From the IMG/VR virus record IMGVR_UViG_3300046010_008287, positions 1-21,224 of that record: DNA of 21,224 nt. One strand, written 5' to 3'. Position numbers and translations under genes: made by a program. Below are positions 15,377 through 20,389 of the stretch, piece after piece. This DNA is from a virus. The notes beneath the pieces were generated by a model that saw nothing but the letters and a program-made list of their open reading frames with translations, made no database searches and had not been told where the DNA came from. The first letter of the stretch is position 1. Every line of letters starts with the position of its first letter.

Positions 15377-15685
15377 TTACAGATTAGTAGTTCCTTGGAT
15401 AGCTTTGGATGGAATAACACCAAGTACCATGAACTCGTTAATAGCTGCATATTTCTTTCCATCAACTTCAAAGAAAAAACCTTCAGCTGTTGGATGAACT
15501 AGAATCTCATCTCCTACTTTAACTTGAGTACATTGTGGGCCTGCGGCAACAATTGTAGATGTTGGTTTTTTAGCTGCCATAGCAGCACCTTCTGATAATA
15601 AAATACCTCCGTCAGTTTCTTTTACTGATGGATCTGGAACCACAACCCAATCACGAGTTGGATTAAAATTGATTAAATTTGACAT
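15377..15685 (-). CDS. GroES-like co-chaperonin (Cpn10 family)
   Basis: A 102-residue protein with the Cpn10 layout: N-terminal strand (DWVVVPDP), mobile loop with GGILL at 26-30 in SVKETDGGILLSEGAAMAAK, closely like the GroES loop that docks to GroEL, then STIVAAGP, QVKVGDEILVHP (55-65), VDGKKYAAINEFMVLGVI near the end. GroES closes the GroEL folding chamber. Phage versions (T4 gp31 is the classical case) replace the host one to fold the phage capsid protein. No GroEL gene is seen here, so the host chaperonin would be the partner. It has its own promoter-like element (15707-15735) and lies between the lysis genes and the head module. The length matches the family (about 95-110). Confidence 0.85.
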   Translation of the reverse strand: MSNLINFNPTRDWVVVPDPSVKETDGGILLSEGAAMAAKKPTSTIVAAGPQCTQVKVGDEILVHPTAEGFFFEVDGKKYAAINEFMVLGVIPSKAIQGTTNL

Positions 15686-15706
15686 ATGTGTTAGTGTTTA
15701 TATGTG

Positions 15707-15735
15707 CAAATATAATCAAATCTTTTACATAACAA
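15707..15735 (-). promoter_or_regulatory. Promoter of the GroES-like gene
   Basis: On the minus strand TTG (15733-15735) and TATATTTG (15707-15714) are 18 bases apart, which matches the Flavobacteriia/Bacteroides consensus TTG-N17-23-TAnnTTTG. The element ends 21 bases before the ATG at 15685. This is the best-supported promoter of the window. Confidence 0.65.
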
Positions 15736-16150
15736 GAAACTTTAGAATAATTATTACAGACGTTACAGCAGTTGTTATTTGAAATGCTCGTAGTCTATTT
15801 GTTTTAATTTCTATAGTCTTTTGTAACTTCCCAATTTCGATTGCTTGGTCATCTACTTTTTTAGATAAAGTTAGTACTTTACCTTGGAGTTTTTCATTTC
15901 CCTCCATAAGAGCTTGTGTTAGTCTAAAGCTATCCATTTCTTTATTTTTTAAATAAGTGATTTGTAAATCTTTATCTTGAATCTCCAAATATAAGATTTC
16001 TTTCTCTTGAAGCAAACTAAGAATCTTAACTTCTTGCTCTTTATTAAGAATAAGATCTCCTTGATCAGTCCTTAAGATATATTGCCCATAAACTGTCCCT
16101 GAACTTGCTATCAGTATCAGGAAGAAACTTAATAATTTTACGAATTTCAT
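15725..16150 (-). CDS. Exported coiled-coil protein with C-terminal membrane segment (spanin-like candidate)
   Basis: A 141-residue protein. Residues 1-22 form a signal peptide (MKFVKLLSFFLILIASSGTVYG) with likely signal peptidase I cleavage near YG-Q; no cysteine for lipid attachment. Residues about 35-120 are Leu/Glu/Lys-rich and probably coiled coil. Residues about 122-140 (FQITTAVTSVIIILKFLVM) form a C-terminal membrane helix. An N-terminal export signal plus a periplasmic coil plus a C-terminal helix resembles a unimolecular spanin, but true u-spanins have a lipobox, which is missing. Its first 86 bases lie, in another frame, within the end of the upstream TM/coiled-coil gene, like Rz/Rz1 overlap. 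Role in outer-membrane disruption at lysis is inferred. Confidence 0.6.
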   Translation of the reverse strand: MKFVKLLSFFLILIASSGTVYGQYILRTDQGDLILNKEQEVKILSLLQEKEILYLEIQDKDLQITYLKNKEMDSFRLTQALMEGNEKLQGKVLTLSKKVDDQAIEIGKLQKTIEIKTNRLRAFQITTAVTSVIIILKFLVM

Positions 16151-16412
16151 CTTTTTTATTATTTAATTCAATTTGATTTTCTCTAAGCTCAATAAGATGT
16201 AGACTATCTACTGTTTCAATAGAATCTATTAATGCATCTAATTGTCTATTACTTTCTTCTAATTCTTTTATTGAATTCTCGTATTGATTAGGTTGAGGAA
16301 TAGGGTTAGGATCTGTTTTAGTAAACATCATTAAAACAAATAAAACTCCTAAGCCAATTAAAATAGCTAAAATAACTATCTTTTCTATCTTAGACATTAG
16401 CGTCTTCTTCAT
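16065..16412 (-). CDS. Inner-membrane spanin-like protein (i-spanin candidate)
   Basis: A 115-residue protein with an N-terminal membrane helix (about 10-30, IEKIVILAILIGLGVLFVLMM) and a long periplasmic coiled-coil region rich in Glu, Asn, Leu and Ile. This is the topology of Rz-type inner-membrane spanins, which with an outer-membrane partner fuse the membranes at the end of lysis. The gene overlaps the next one (15725-16150) by 86 bases out of frame, which is another common trait of Rz/Rz1 pairs. Met6 is an alternative start. There is no sequence-level identification. Confidence 0.6.
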   Translation of the reverse strand: MKKTLMSKIEKIVILAILIGLGVLFVLMMFTKTDPNPIPQPNQYENSIKELEESNRQLDALIDSIETVDSLHLIELRENQIELNNKKDEIRKIIKFLPDTDSKFRDSLWAIYLKD

Positions 16413-16656
16413 TTTGCTCTTCGTTATTATGTTTCTTATTAATCCATTTATCTACTGATGCAATACCAAAGCATGCTACTGTAAGTAGTTTAAAAGAATC
16501 AAAGATAAACTCATTTACTAGTAAAGGTCTATTTAAGATACCTGTTACTATGTCAACTATAGCAAAGATGATCATTACTATAAATGCACCAAACCCAATA
16601 ACTGCTTTTTCATTTACAGAGTTATTGTCATCAAACATTGTCCAAAACTTTTTCAT
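16390..16656 (-). CDS. Two-helix membrane protein, holin-like
   Basis: An 88-residue protein with two membrane helices (about 18-41, AVIGFGAFIVMIIFAIVDIVTGIL; about 50-69, FIFDSFKLLTVACFGIASVD) and a charged C-terminus rich in Glu, Asn and Asp. Small size, two helices and position between the two spanin-like gene pairs fit a class II holin, which opens the inner membrane for the endolysin. It could also be an antiholin. Start in the ATGA overlap with the previous gene; its end overlaps the 115-residue gene by 23 bases. Confidence 0.6.
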   Translation of the reverse strand: MKKFWTMFDDNNSVNEKAVIGFGAFIVMIIFAIVDIVTGILNRPLLVNEFIFDSFKLLTVACFGIASVDKWINKKHNNEEQNEEDANV

Positions 16657-17336
16657 TTTCTATATTGTGTTTTATATTTCCAAACTTTCTTTTTCTCCAC
16701 TTTAAGATGAGGTAAGTATTCTATATTCATCTCATTCTTAAATTTCCAAAGTGCTTTTTCATCTAACCCATATGTTGTAACAAAGTCTTTATACTTTTTA
16801 TAGTCACGTGGTAACATCTTAGCCATCACTATACCAAAGTCATCTGTAGCCATATAGTAATGTGACAAATCCATAAGATACACGTTAGTATTGTCAGGAT
16901 ATGTAGTATAGATTAATGTGGGTCCTAATGCCCATTTCCACAAGCTATCTTGTAGAGATGAGAACTGCGTATTAATACTATCCTTATTCGTCTCAATATA
17001 AACTACTTTCTCGTTGTACTTAGTAATTGTATCAATCTGAGTTTTAATTACTACTTCTTGTTTTAAAATTGTATCTGTCTGAATCTTGATAATTACTCTT
17101 TGCTTAATGATTGTATCTTGCTGCGTTTTAATTGTAGTCTTTAATGCATTAAGTTCAGCCTCCATGTCCTTATACTTTTTATTTATAAGGTCAGCTTGAT
17201 CTGTAGTCATAACTACTATCTTAGTTTCACCATCCTCATCAATAGTAGTATATGGATACTTCTTAATCCCCGATTGGGACATCAAGTTTCCAAGACTGCT
17301 TATCACGAGAAGCACGAACAGAATCAGCTTTTTCAT
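16653..17336 (-). CDS. Exported coiled-coil protein with 14-residue repeats
   Basis: A 227-residue protein. Residues 1-20 form a signal peptide (MKKLILFVLLVISSLGNLMS, cleavage near SQ). The mature part begins GIKKYPYTTIDEDGE and then has an extended coil (about 45-120). Residues 74-115 hold three degenerate 14-residue units with the pattern DTIxKQxxVIKxQx, at D74, D88 and D102. The C-terminal half contains aromatic-rich segments (YTTYPDNTNVYLMDLSHYYM) and a basic end. Its start lies 74 bases inside the end of the upstream TM/coiled-coil gene, so the pair is like inner and outer spanins, although there is no lipobox. It could instead be a lysis accessory or anchored surface protein. Confidence 0.6.
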   Translation of the reverse strand: MKKLILFVLLVISSLGNLMSQSGIKKYPYTTIDEDGETKIVVMTTDQADLINKKYKDMEAELNALKTTIKTQQDTIIKQRVIIKIQTDTILKQEVVIKTQIDTITKYNEKVVYIETNKDSINTQFSSLQDSLWKWALGPTLIYTTYPDNTNVYLMDLSHYYMATDDFGIVMAKMLPRDYKKYKDFVTTYGLDEKALWKFKNEMNIEYLPHLKVEKKKVWKYKTQYRK

Positions 17337-17556
17337 AGGTCTCTACTGCGGTTTCTAAAACTTCTACCTTCTCATTCAACTGTTTGTTTTCATGAGTTAA
17401 GGTTTGATTTTGTTTTGTTAATGTTGTATTTTTTTCCTCTAATGTTACATTTTCTTCTACTACCTCTACATGTCCATTACCTGCCATACCAATGCTTAGA
17501 ACTACTAAGCTTACTAAAGCAATTAGAACTCCGTATAGTAAAAGATTTTTCTTCAC
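17263..17556 (-). CDS. Inner-membrane coiled-coil protein (i-spanin candidate, second copy)
   Basis: A 97-residue protein that starts with GTG at 17556 in a GTGA overlap with the holin-like gene. The N-terminal membrane helix is at about 4-24 (NLLLYGVLIALVSLVVLSIGM). Then comes a coiled coil rich in Glu, Thr, Asn and Leu (TLEEKNTTLTKQNQTL). This is the same layout as the 115-residue protein at 16065-16412, and it too is overlapped out of frame by a signal-peptide gene (74 bases). The role as an inner spanin is inferred. Confidence 0.6.
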   Translation of the reverse strand: MKKNLLLYGVLIALVSLVVLSIGMAGNGHVEVVEENVTLEEKNTTLTKQNQTLTHENKQLNEKVEVLETAVETYEKADSVRASRDKQSWKLDVPIGD

Positions 17557-17831
17557 TTCTTACTAAGTAATATAATCTCACGTAAATCTCTGAGAGCTTG
17601 CGTGTTATTGTCTAAAGCACTTTGTATCTTTCCCGTATCTGTTTTGATATAGTCATTAAGTTCTTTTTGCAAGTCATCAACTTTCTTTTTTAAAGAATCT
17701 TCAGATGCTATTTGACGCTTTAGCATGAACCATAGTACTGCACCTAAACCCAGTACAATAACTCCAAGAGCTCCGTACTGAGTTAAGGTTTCAAATACTC
17801 CAAATGATGCAGGTGCCTGTAGTAATATCAT
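17553..17831 (-). CDS. Holin-like protein, long paralogue
   Basis: A 92-residue protein with one membrane helix (about 18-36, YGALGVIVLGLGAVLWFML) and a C-terminal charged coiled coil. The one-helix, basic/charged-tail layout fits BhlA/UviB- or XhlA-like holins. It is clearly a paralogue of the 58-residue protein just upstream: LQ, SFGxFExL, YGALG, LGAxxWF and KR line up, roughly half of the residues being identical, but this copy has an extra 35-residue tail. It starts in the ATGA overlap with the upstream copy. Confidence 0.65.
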   Translation of the reverse strand: MILLQAPASFGVFETLTQYGALGVIVLGLGAVLWFMLKRQIASEDSLKKKVDDLQKELNDYIKTDTGKIQSALDNNTQALRDLREIILLSKK

Positions 17832-18004
17832 TTATCTTTATCTTCTAGTTTACGACGCAGACGATCTTGTTCATCCATGTTTCTTTTGATAAAGAACCAT
17901 GCTAATGCACCAAGTGCTAGTGTTGCTAAACCTAAAGCACCATAGTTTGCTAACTGTTCAAATATTCCAAAACTAGGAACAGCTTGTTCTTGTAAAAATG
18001 TCAT
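17828..18004 (-). CDS. Holin-like protein, short paralogue (58 residues)
   Basis: Not long enough for a 60-residue cutoff, but clearly real: it starts at the ATG at 18004, one base after the stop of the endolysin-type gene, and its stop overlaps the start of the 92-residue gene (ATGA). The protein begins MTFLQEQAVPSFGIFEQ, contains one membrane helix (ALGLATLALGALAWFFI) and ends with a strongly charged tail (RRKLEDKDK). It aligns with the next gene over its whole length. A pair of duplicated holin-like genes next to an endolysin suggests holin and antiholin, or two holins. Confidence 0.75.
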   Translation of the reverse strand: MTFLQEQAVPSFGIFEQLANYGALGLATLALGALAWFFIKRNMDEQDRLRRKLEDKDK

Positions 18005-18005
18005 A

Positions 18006-18551
18006 TTAGAATTCTTTTAAAAGGGTGTATGTAAATTTCTTAAGACCTGACTTTTTACACTTACCAAGTAACTCTGCAAATTGTTTAGGATCATTAAGAA
18101 CCTGACATCCTGCAGACCATTTATCAATAAGCTTAGAAACCATCTTCTCATTAGCACGGTGAATGTTAATACCAAAGATACCAGTCTCAGTTACTGAAGA
18201 CTCTTCAGCTACATCATTCTTATTACCATCTCTAAATACAGTAACAGGAGCACACTGAGTTAATGCTTCGTACTTACTTTGGTGCATACCAACATGCCAG
18301 CAATCTTTCCATTGACCAGGCTTTAGCAATGCTGCACCTTTAGGGTTAAGCAAATTTTGCAACCAGTGAGTACCTGGATTAGTAGTACATGTGTACCAAG
18401 TAATCTCGTTATTATTAATAACTGCGATTAAATCATCAAATTGATTTTTAAGGTTAGCTTTAGAACGTATACCAACTAAGTGGAAGTTTGTAAAAGCGTA
18501 ACCATGTTTTGCGAACTCTGCTTTGAGTTCTTCTATAGAATATTGTTTCAT
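18006..18551 (-). CDS. Putative endolysin, L,D-transpeptidase-like catalytic motif
   Basis: A 181-residue protein. The key segment is GINIHRAN (His131) followed 14 residues later by WSAGCQV with Ser146 and Cys149, which matches the H-x14-17-[S/T]-x-G-C spacing of YkuD-type L,D-transpeptidases. There the cysteine attacks the peptide stem of peptidoglycan. Here the enzyme would cut or rearrange the cell wall. No signal peptide is visible, so a holin is needed for access, which fits the two holin-like genes directly downstream. The middle contains WYTCTTNPGTHWLQ and CWHVGMH, rich in aromatic and His residues. The usual family HG before the cysteine is replaced by AG, so it may be a diverged branch. 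A peptidase with other chemistry cannot be excluded. Confidence 0.65.
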   Translation of the reverse strand: MKQYSIEELKAEFAKHGYAFTNFHLVGIRSKANLKNQFDDLIAVINNNEITWYTCTTNPGTHWLQNLLNPKGAALLKPGQWKDCWHVGMHQSKYEALTQCAPVTVFRDGNKNDVAEESSVTETGIFGINIHRANEKMVSKLIDKWSAGCQVLNDPKQFAELLGKCKKSGLKKFTYTLLKEF

Positions 18552-18554
18552 CTT

Positions 18555-18941
18555 TTATATAATTAAATAATGTATGTAAATAGTATCATTTGTTGAATCA
18601 AGTATAGAATAATAAATACCAAAAAATCCATTATCAACAGTTTGAATAGTTGTAACTACATCTCCTGTACCTCCTGTATCACAAGTTAATAGTATGATTG
18701 AATCTTGTGTTACAAAATCTCCATTTACTAAAATAGATGAAGAAATTGTTCCATCTACTTCTATTTTACCTGCATTTGTAGTTATGTCAACCTCTCCACC
18801 AACTGCTACATAATTAGCTTTTGTTGTTGTACTACTAGCTAACAACTCTTCACGAATTTCATTAACATGCCAAACTTTAGCGTAGTTATTATCTAACTCT
18901 TTTTTCTTAAGTTCGTTATAATTATTTTTTGTAATCTTCAT
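18555..18941 (-). CDS. Small beta-rich protein, function unknown
   Basis: A 128-residue protein. The first 35 residues are helical and charged (LKKKELDNNYAKVWHVNEIREELL); the rest is beta-rich with many Thr, Val, Ile, Gly and Asp (GTISSSILVNGDF, GDVVTTIQTVDNGFFG). This could be a small virion or tail-tip-type protein. The start overlaps the stop of the 77-residue gene by one base (TAATG). I do not recognise the family. Confidence 0.65.
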   Translation of the reverse strand: MKITKNNYNELKKKELDNNYAKVWHVNEIREELLASSTTTKANYVAVGGEVDITTNAGKIEVDGTISSSILVNGDFVTQDSIILLTCDTGGTGDVVTTIQTVDNGFFGIYYSILDSTNDTIYIHYLII

Positions 18942-19174
18942 TAGTTCTCTTTGATTTTAGCACGAATAATGAAATGCTCTTTCTCCTGCTCAGCAGCCAT
19001 TACTCCCATTATACCTCTAAGCTCTTCGTAAGTAAACTCAATAGTAAGTTCATCTTTCTCATTAAACACTTGAACTACATGATCAGTAATTACTACTGCA
19101 GGTGAGTAGTTATCTTCAGTATTTAATACTGGGTCTTTATTGACCATAACACCAGTGTATAGAGTTGTAGGCAT
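18941..19174 (-). CDS. Small protein, function unknown
   Basis: A 77-residue protein starting MPTTLYTGVMVNKDP, beta-rich at first (VVQVFNEKDELTIEFTYEEL), then a short helix and charged end. I see no known motif. A TAACTTTG promoter-like element ends four bases before its ATG and overlaps the stop of the 32-residue gene. Confidence 0.65.
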   Translation of the reverse strand: MPTTLYTGVMVNKDPVLNTEDNYSPAVVITDHVVQVFNEKDELTIEFTYEELRGIMGVMAAEQEKEHFIIRAKIKEN

Positions 19175-19178
19175 AACA

Positions 19179-19186
19179 CAAAGTTA
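19179..19186 (-). promoter_or_regulatory. Candidate -7 promoter element four bases before a start codon
   Basis: TAACTTTG on the minus strand, followed by TGTT and the ATG at 19174. It is nearly the same context as the element before 6998. A -33 TTG is not evident. If used, the mRNA would be leaderless or nearly so. Confidence 0.35.
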
Positions 19187-19285
19187 CTATTTATTCTTAA
19201 ACTTATCAGTATAATACTGATTAATTTTTATGATAACAGTAATTGTTGCTGCTATTGATGCTACAAACATTAATATAATATCCAT
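19187..19285 (-). CDS. Very small membrane protein (32 residues)
   Basis: An ATG at 19285 opens a frame for MDIILMFVASIAATITVI followed by KINQYYTDKFKNK and a TAG stop. It has one membrane helix and a basic cytoplasmic-type tail, like many phage micro-proteins. It precedes the 77-residue gene by 12 bases. Single-helix miniproteins this short also arise by chance, so confidence is moderate. Confidence 0.45.
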   Translation of the reverse strand: MDIILMFVASIAATITVIIKINQYYTDKFKNK

Positions 19286-19319
19286 AAGTTGTTGATTTTA
19301 AATCCGTTACACTAAATCT

Positions 19320-19600
19320 TAAAAAGATACAATTATCCCCTTAGCGATTTTTTGTTGATTAAAGAGTTTTAAGTCACTGCCGTCTTTAGCCTTCGGTGGA
19401 ACATTTCTTTCAGCCTATAGTTATAACCCACCCCAGGACTTTTATCTCTTTAACATTTTCACGAACTATTGGGGACAACTCCTAATGCTTATGTCGTAAT
19501 GGATTGGTTACCTGTTCGTTAGCATTATTAGAACCCAACTTCTGACCTCTTACTTACCTTTTGGCCCTCAGAGGTGATCGTCAGTGATGACGGTTCGTGA
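19320..19600 (-). ncRNA. Candidate structured non-coding RNA, two domains, about 280 nt
   Basis: This gene-free stretch is higher in G and C than its flanks and folds on the minus strand into two closed domains. Domain 1: TCACGAAC (19593-19600) pairs with GTTCGTGA (19459-19466). Inside it are CGTCA/TGACG (19579-19592, loop TCAC, directly next to the closing helix), ACCTCT/AGAGGT (19570-19575 with 19545-19550), TTGGG/CCCAA (19534-19538 with 19469-19473) and TAATGCT/AGCATTA (19521-19527 with 19483-19489). Domain 2: TTAAAGAG (19446-19453) pairs with CTCTTTAA (19359-19366), with AAGTC/GACTT and GGTGG/CCACC within. A TATATTTG element (19603-19610) ends right before the first helix, and T-rich sequence follows at about 19320. 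No known RNA class was recognised; tRNA, tmRNA and RNase P signatures are not evident. Confidence 0.6.
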
Positions 19601-19602
19601 GA

Positions 19603-19610
19603 CAAATATA
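19603..19610 (-). promoter_or_regulatory. Candidate -7 promoter element of the structured RNA
   Basis: TATATTTG on the minus strand, an exact TAnnTTTG. The predicted start would be within a few bases of 19596-19600, where the first long helix begins. No clear TTG at 17-23 bases upstream. It lies between the stop codon of the 45-residue gene and the RNA. Confidence 0.4.
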
Positions 19611-19615
19611 CAACA

Positions 19616-19753
19616 TTAACCTTGACCCCTACTAATTTTTTTGTAATTTTTTGAAGTTTTGATTGATGAGTATTTAGTTTTAGCGTGAACTCCTGGACGC
19701 TTTCTTTTAGGTTTAGCAACGAATGACGTGCTAGATTGTTTTACTTTAGCCAT
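19616..19753 (-). CDS. Small basic protein (45 residues), conserved-type
   Basis: An ATG at 19753 opens MAKVKQSSTSFVAKPKRKRPG followed by VHAKTKYSSIKTSKNYKKISRGQG and TAA. The very basic sequence with KPKRKRPGVHAKTK, SKNYKK and RGQG at the end resembles small basic proteins I know from many Bacteroidota phages; their function is unknown, and a nucleic acid-binding role is a natural guess. A competing frame of 63 codons overlaps it and the structured RNA, but has no such features. It has a promoter element 20 bases upstream and is the first gene of the leftward block. Confidence 0.7.
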   Translation of the reverse strand: MAKVKQSSTSFVAKPKRKRPGVHAKTKYSSIKTSKNYKKISRGQG

Positions 19754-19773
19754 TGTAGATTTTAGTTAGATTC

Positions 19774-19781
19774 CAAAATTA
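19774..19781 (-). promoter_or_regulatory. Candidate promoter at the head of the leftward block
   Basis: TAATTTTG on the minus strand matches TAnnTTTG and lies 20 bases before the ATG at 19753. Upstream, TTTA is the nearest approach to a -33 element. It would start the long minus-strand transcription from the divergent control region. Confidence 0.4.
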
Positions 19782-19801
19782 CTAATAATGTCTGAAATAA
19801 A

Positions 19802-19859
19802 GTACCCTATCGGTGATATTTTAAGTTAGTGTTTAGAATAATGTACCTTAACGGGGATA
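19802..19859. repeat. Imperfect direct repeat of 17 bases in the control region
   Basis: GTACCCTATCGGTGATA (19802-19818) and GTACCTTAACGGGGATA (19843-19859) agree at 14 of 17 positions and start 41 bases apart, about four helical turns. They lie upstream of the leftward promoter at 19774-19781. This is the layout of a regulator binding site. Confidence 0.5.
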
Positions 19860-19910
19860 ATAACTATGTATTTAGTCCCTTTAATAACCAGTTATCTTGT
19901 AACAAATTTG

Positions 19911-20130
19911 TAGGTGGAAATGTTACGAAATAAGGGTAAACTATGTTTGAAGTTGTAACATTATAGTGGAAAATATTTTCTAGGAATTAGTTTATAGTGG
20001 AAAAAAATTTTTTAAAAATTATTTTTTTGGGGGAAATTTTTGCGAGCGGTTTCCTACATATTCAACGACCCCCGCTAGTTCTCGGATTGGCAATACCGCC
20101 ACCATTAAAACCATTTGTTATGTGGAAAAA
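19911..20130 (+). repeat. Recurring GTGGAAA motif in the control region
   Basis: TTATAGTGGAAAA occurs at 19961-19973 and again at 19992-20004, 31 bases apart. Related copies are TAGGTGGAAAT (19911-19921) and TTATGTGGAAAAA (20118-20130), the last containing the ATG of the small plus-strand gene. Four copies in 220 bases of gene-free DNA suggest an operator or an early promoter element of the phage. A TATGTTTG at 19942-19949, matching TAnnTTTG on the plus strand, lies among them. The rest of the stretch 19754-20119 contains no gene I can support. Confidence 0.45.
20001..20041. other. Runs of A and T (possible bent or easily melted DNA)
   Basis: Alternating A and T tracts (seven A, seven T, five A, seven T, then five G, three A and five T) span this stretch of the divergent region. 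Such DNA is intrinsically bent and melts easily, as at origins and strong promoters. No repeats typical of an origin are seen. Confidence 0.35.
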
Positions 20131-20272
20131 ATTCATTTCATCGTCAGGCAAGATGTCCTTGACAAAGAGAACCTTTAGTGCAACTGACATTAAAGAAGAA
20201 ACCTTTTGGTTTGACCCTTCGGATGCAGATTGGGACCAAGCCGTAGAGTTTGCAGAGAAATTAGGGCTTTAA
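20120..20272 (+). CDS. Small protein of about 50 residues, probably early
   Basis: From the ATG at 20120 the frame reads MWKKFISSSGKMSLTKRTFS and continues with an acidic, aromatic part (FWFDPSDADWDQAVEFAEKLGL), 50 residues in all. A longer form would need a GTG at 19997 and cross the A/T tracts with an unlikely composition, so it is not preferred. A start at 20153 (MSLTK) giving 39 residues is also possible. The stop codon is part of the following terminator hairpin. No function is recognised. Confidence 0.5.
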   Translation: MWKKFISSSGKMSLTKRTFSATDIKEETFWFDPSDADWDQAVEFAEKLGL

Positions 20273-20283
20273 GCCCTTTTTCT
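20263..20283 (+). terminator. Rho-independent terminator after the small plus-strand gene
   Basis: AGGGC and GCCCT (20263-20267 and 20273-20277) form a hairpin with loop TTTAA, followed by TTTTTCTTTG. The stem includes the stop codon of the 50-residue gene in its loop. It separates this gene from the next plus-strand genes. Confidence 0.7.
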
Positions 20284-20389
20284 TTGTTTACTTGATGTAA
20301 TAATAACTACGTTAACTACTTAATAATCAAGATATTAGTTAATGCCGAGAGGAAGAACGATTGGTTTCCATCTCTCTCCGCAATAACAA

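Noticed and set aside
19320-19600. tRNA, tmRNA, RNase P or self-splicing intron
   Set aside because: No cloverleaf with a T-arm, no tmRNA tag frame, and only a faint likeness to RNase P (AGATAAAAGTCC) without the other conserved blocks; no intron core.
19528-19719. Minus-strand frame of 63 codons
   Set aside because: It overlaps the better-supported 45-residue basic gene and the structured RNA in another frame; no plausible protein features.
19997-20119. N-terminal extension of the small plus-strand gene from a GTG
   Set aside because: It would run across the A/T tracts and control repeats and needs a rare start; the ATG at 20120 fits better.
20342-20386. 14-codon frame MPRGRTIGFHLSPQ in the plus-strand leader
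   Set aside because: Resembles the start of small phage DNA-binding modules, but too short and followed by stops in frame; could be a remnant or leader peptide, not supportable as a gene.
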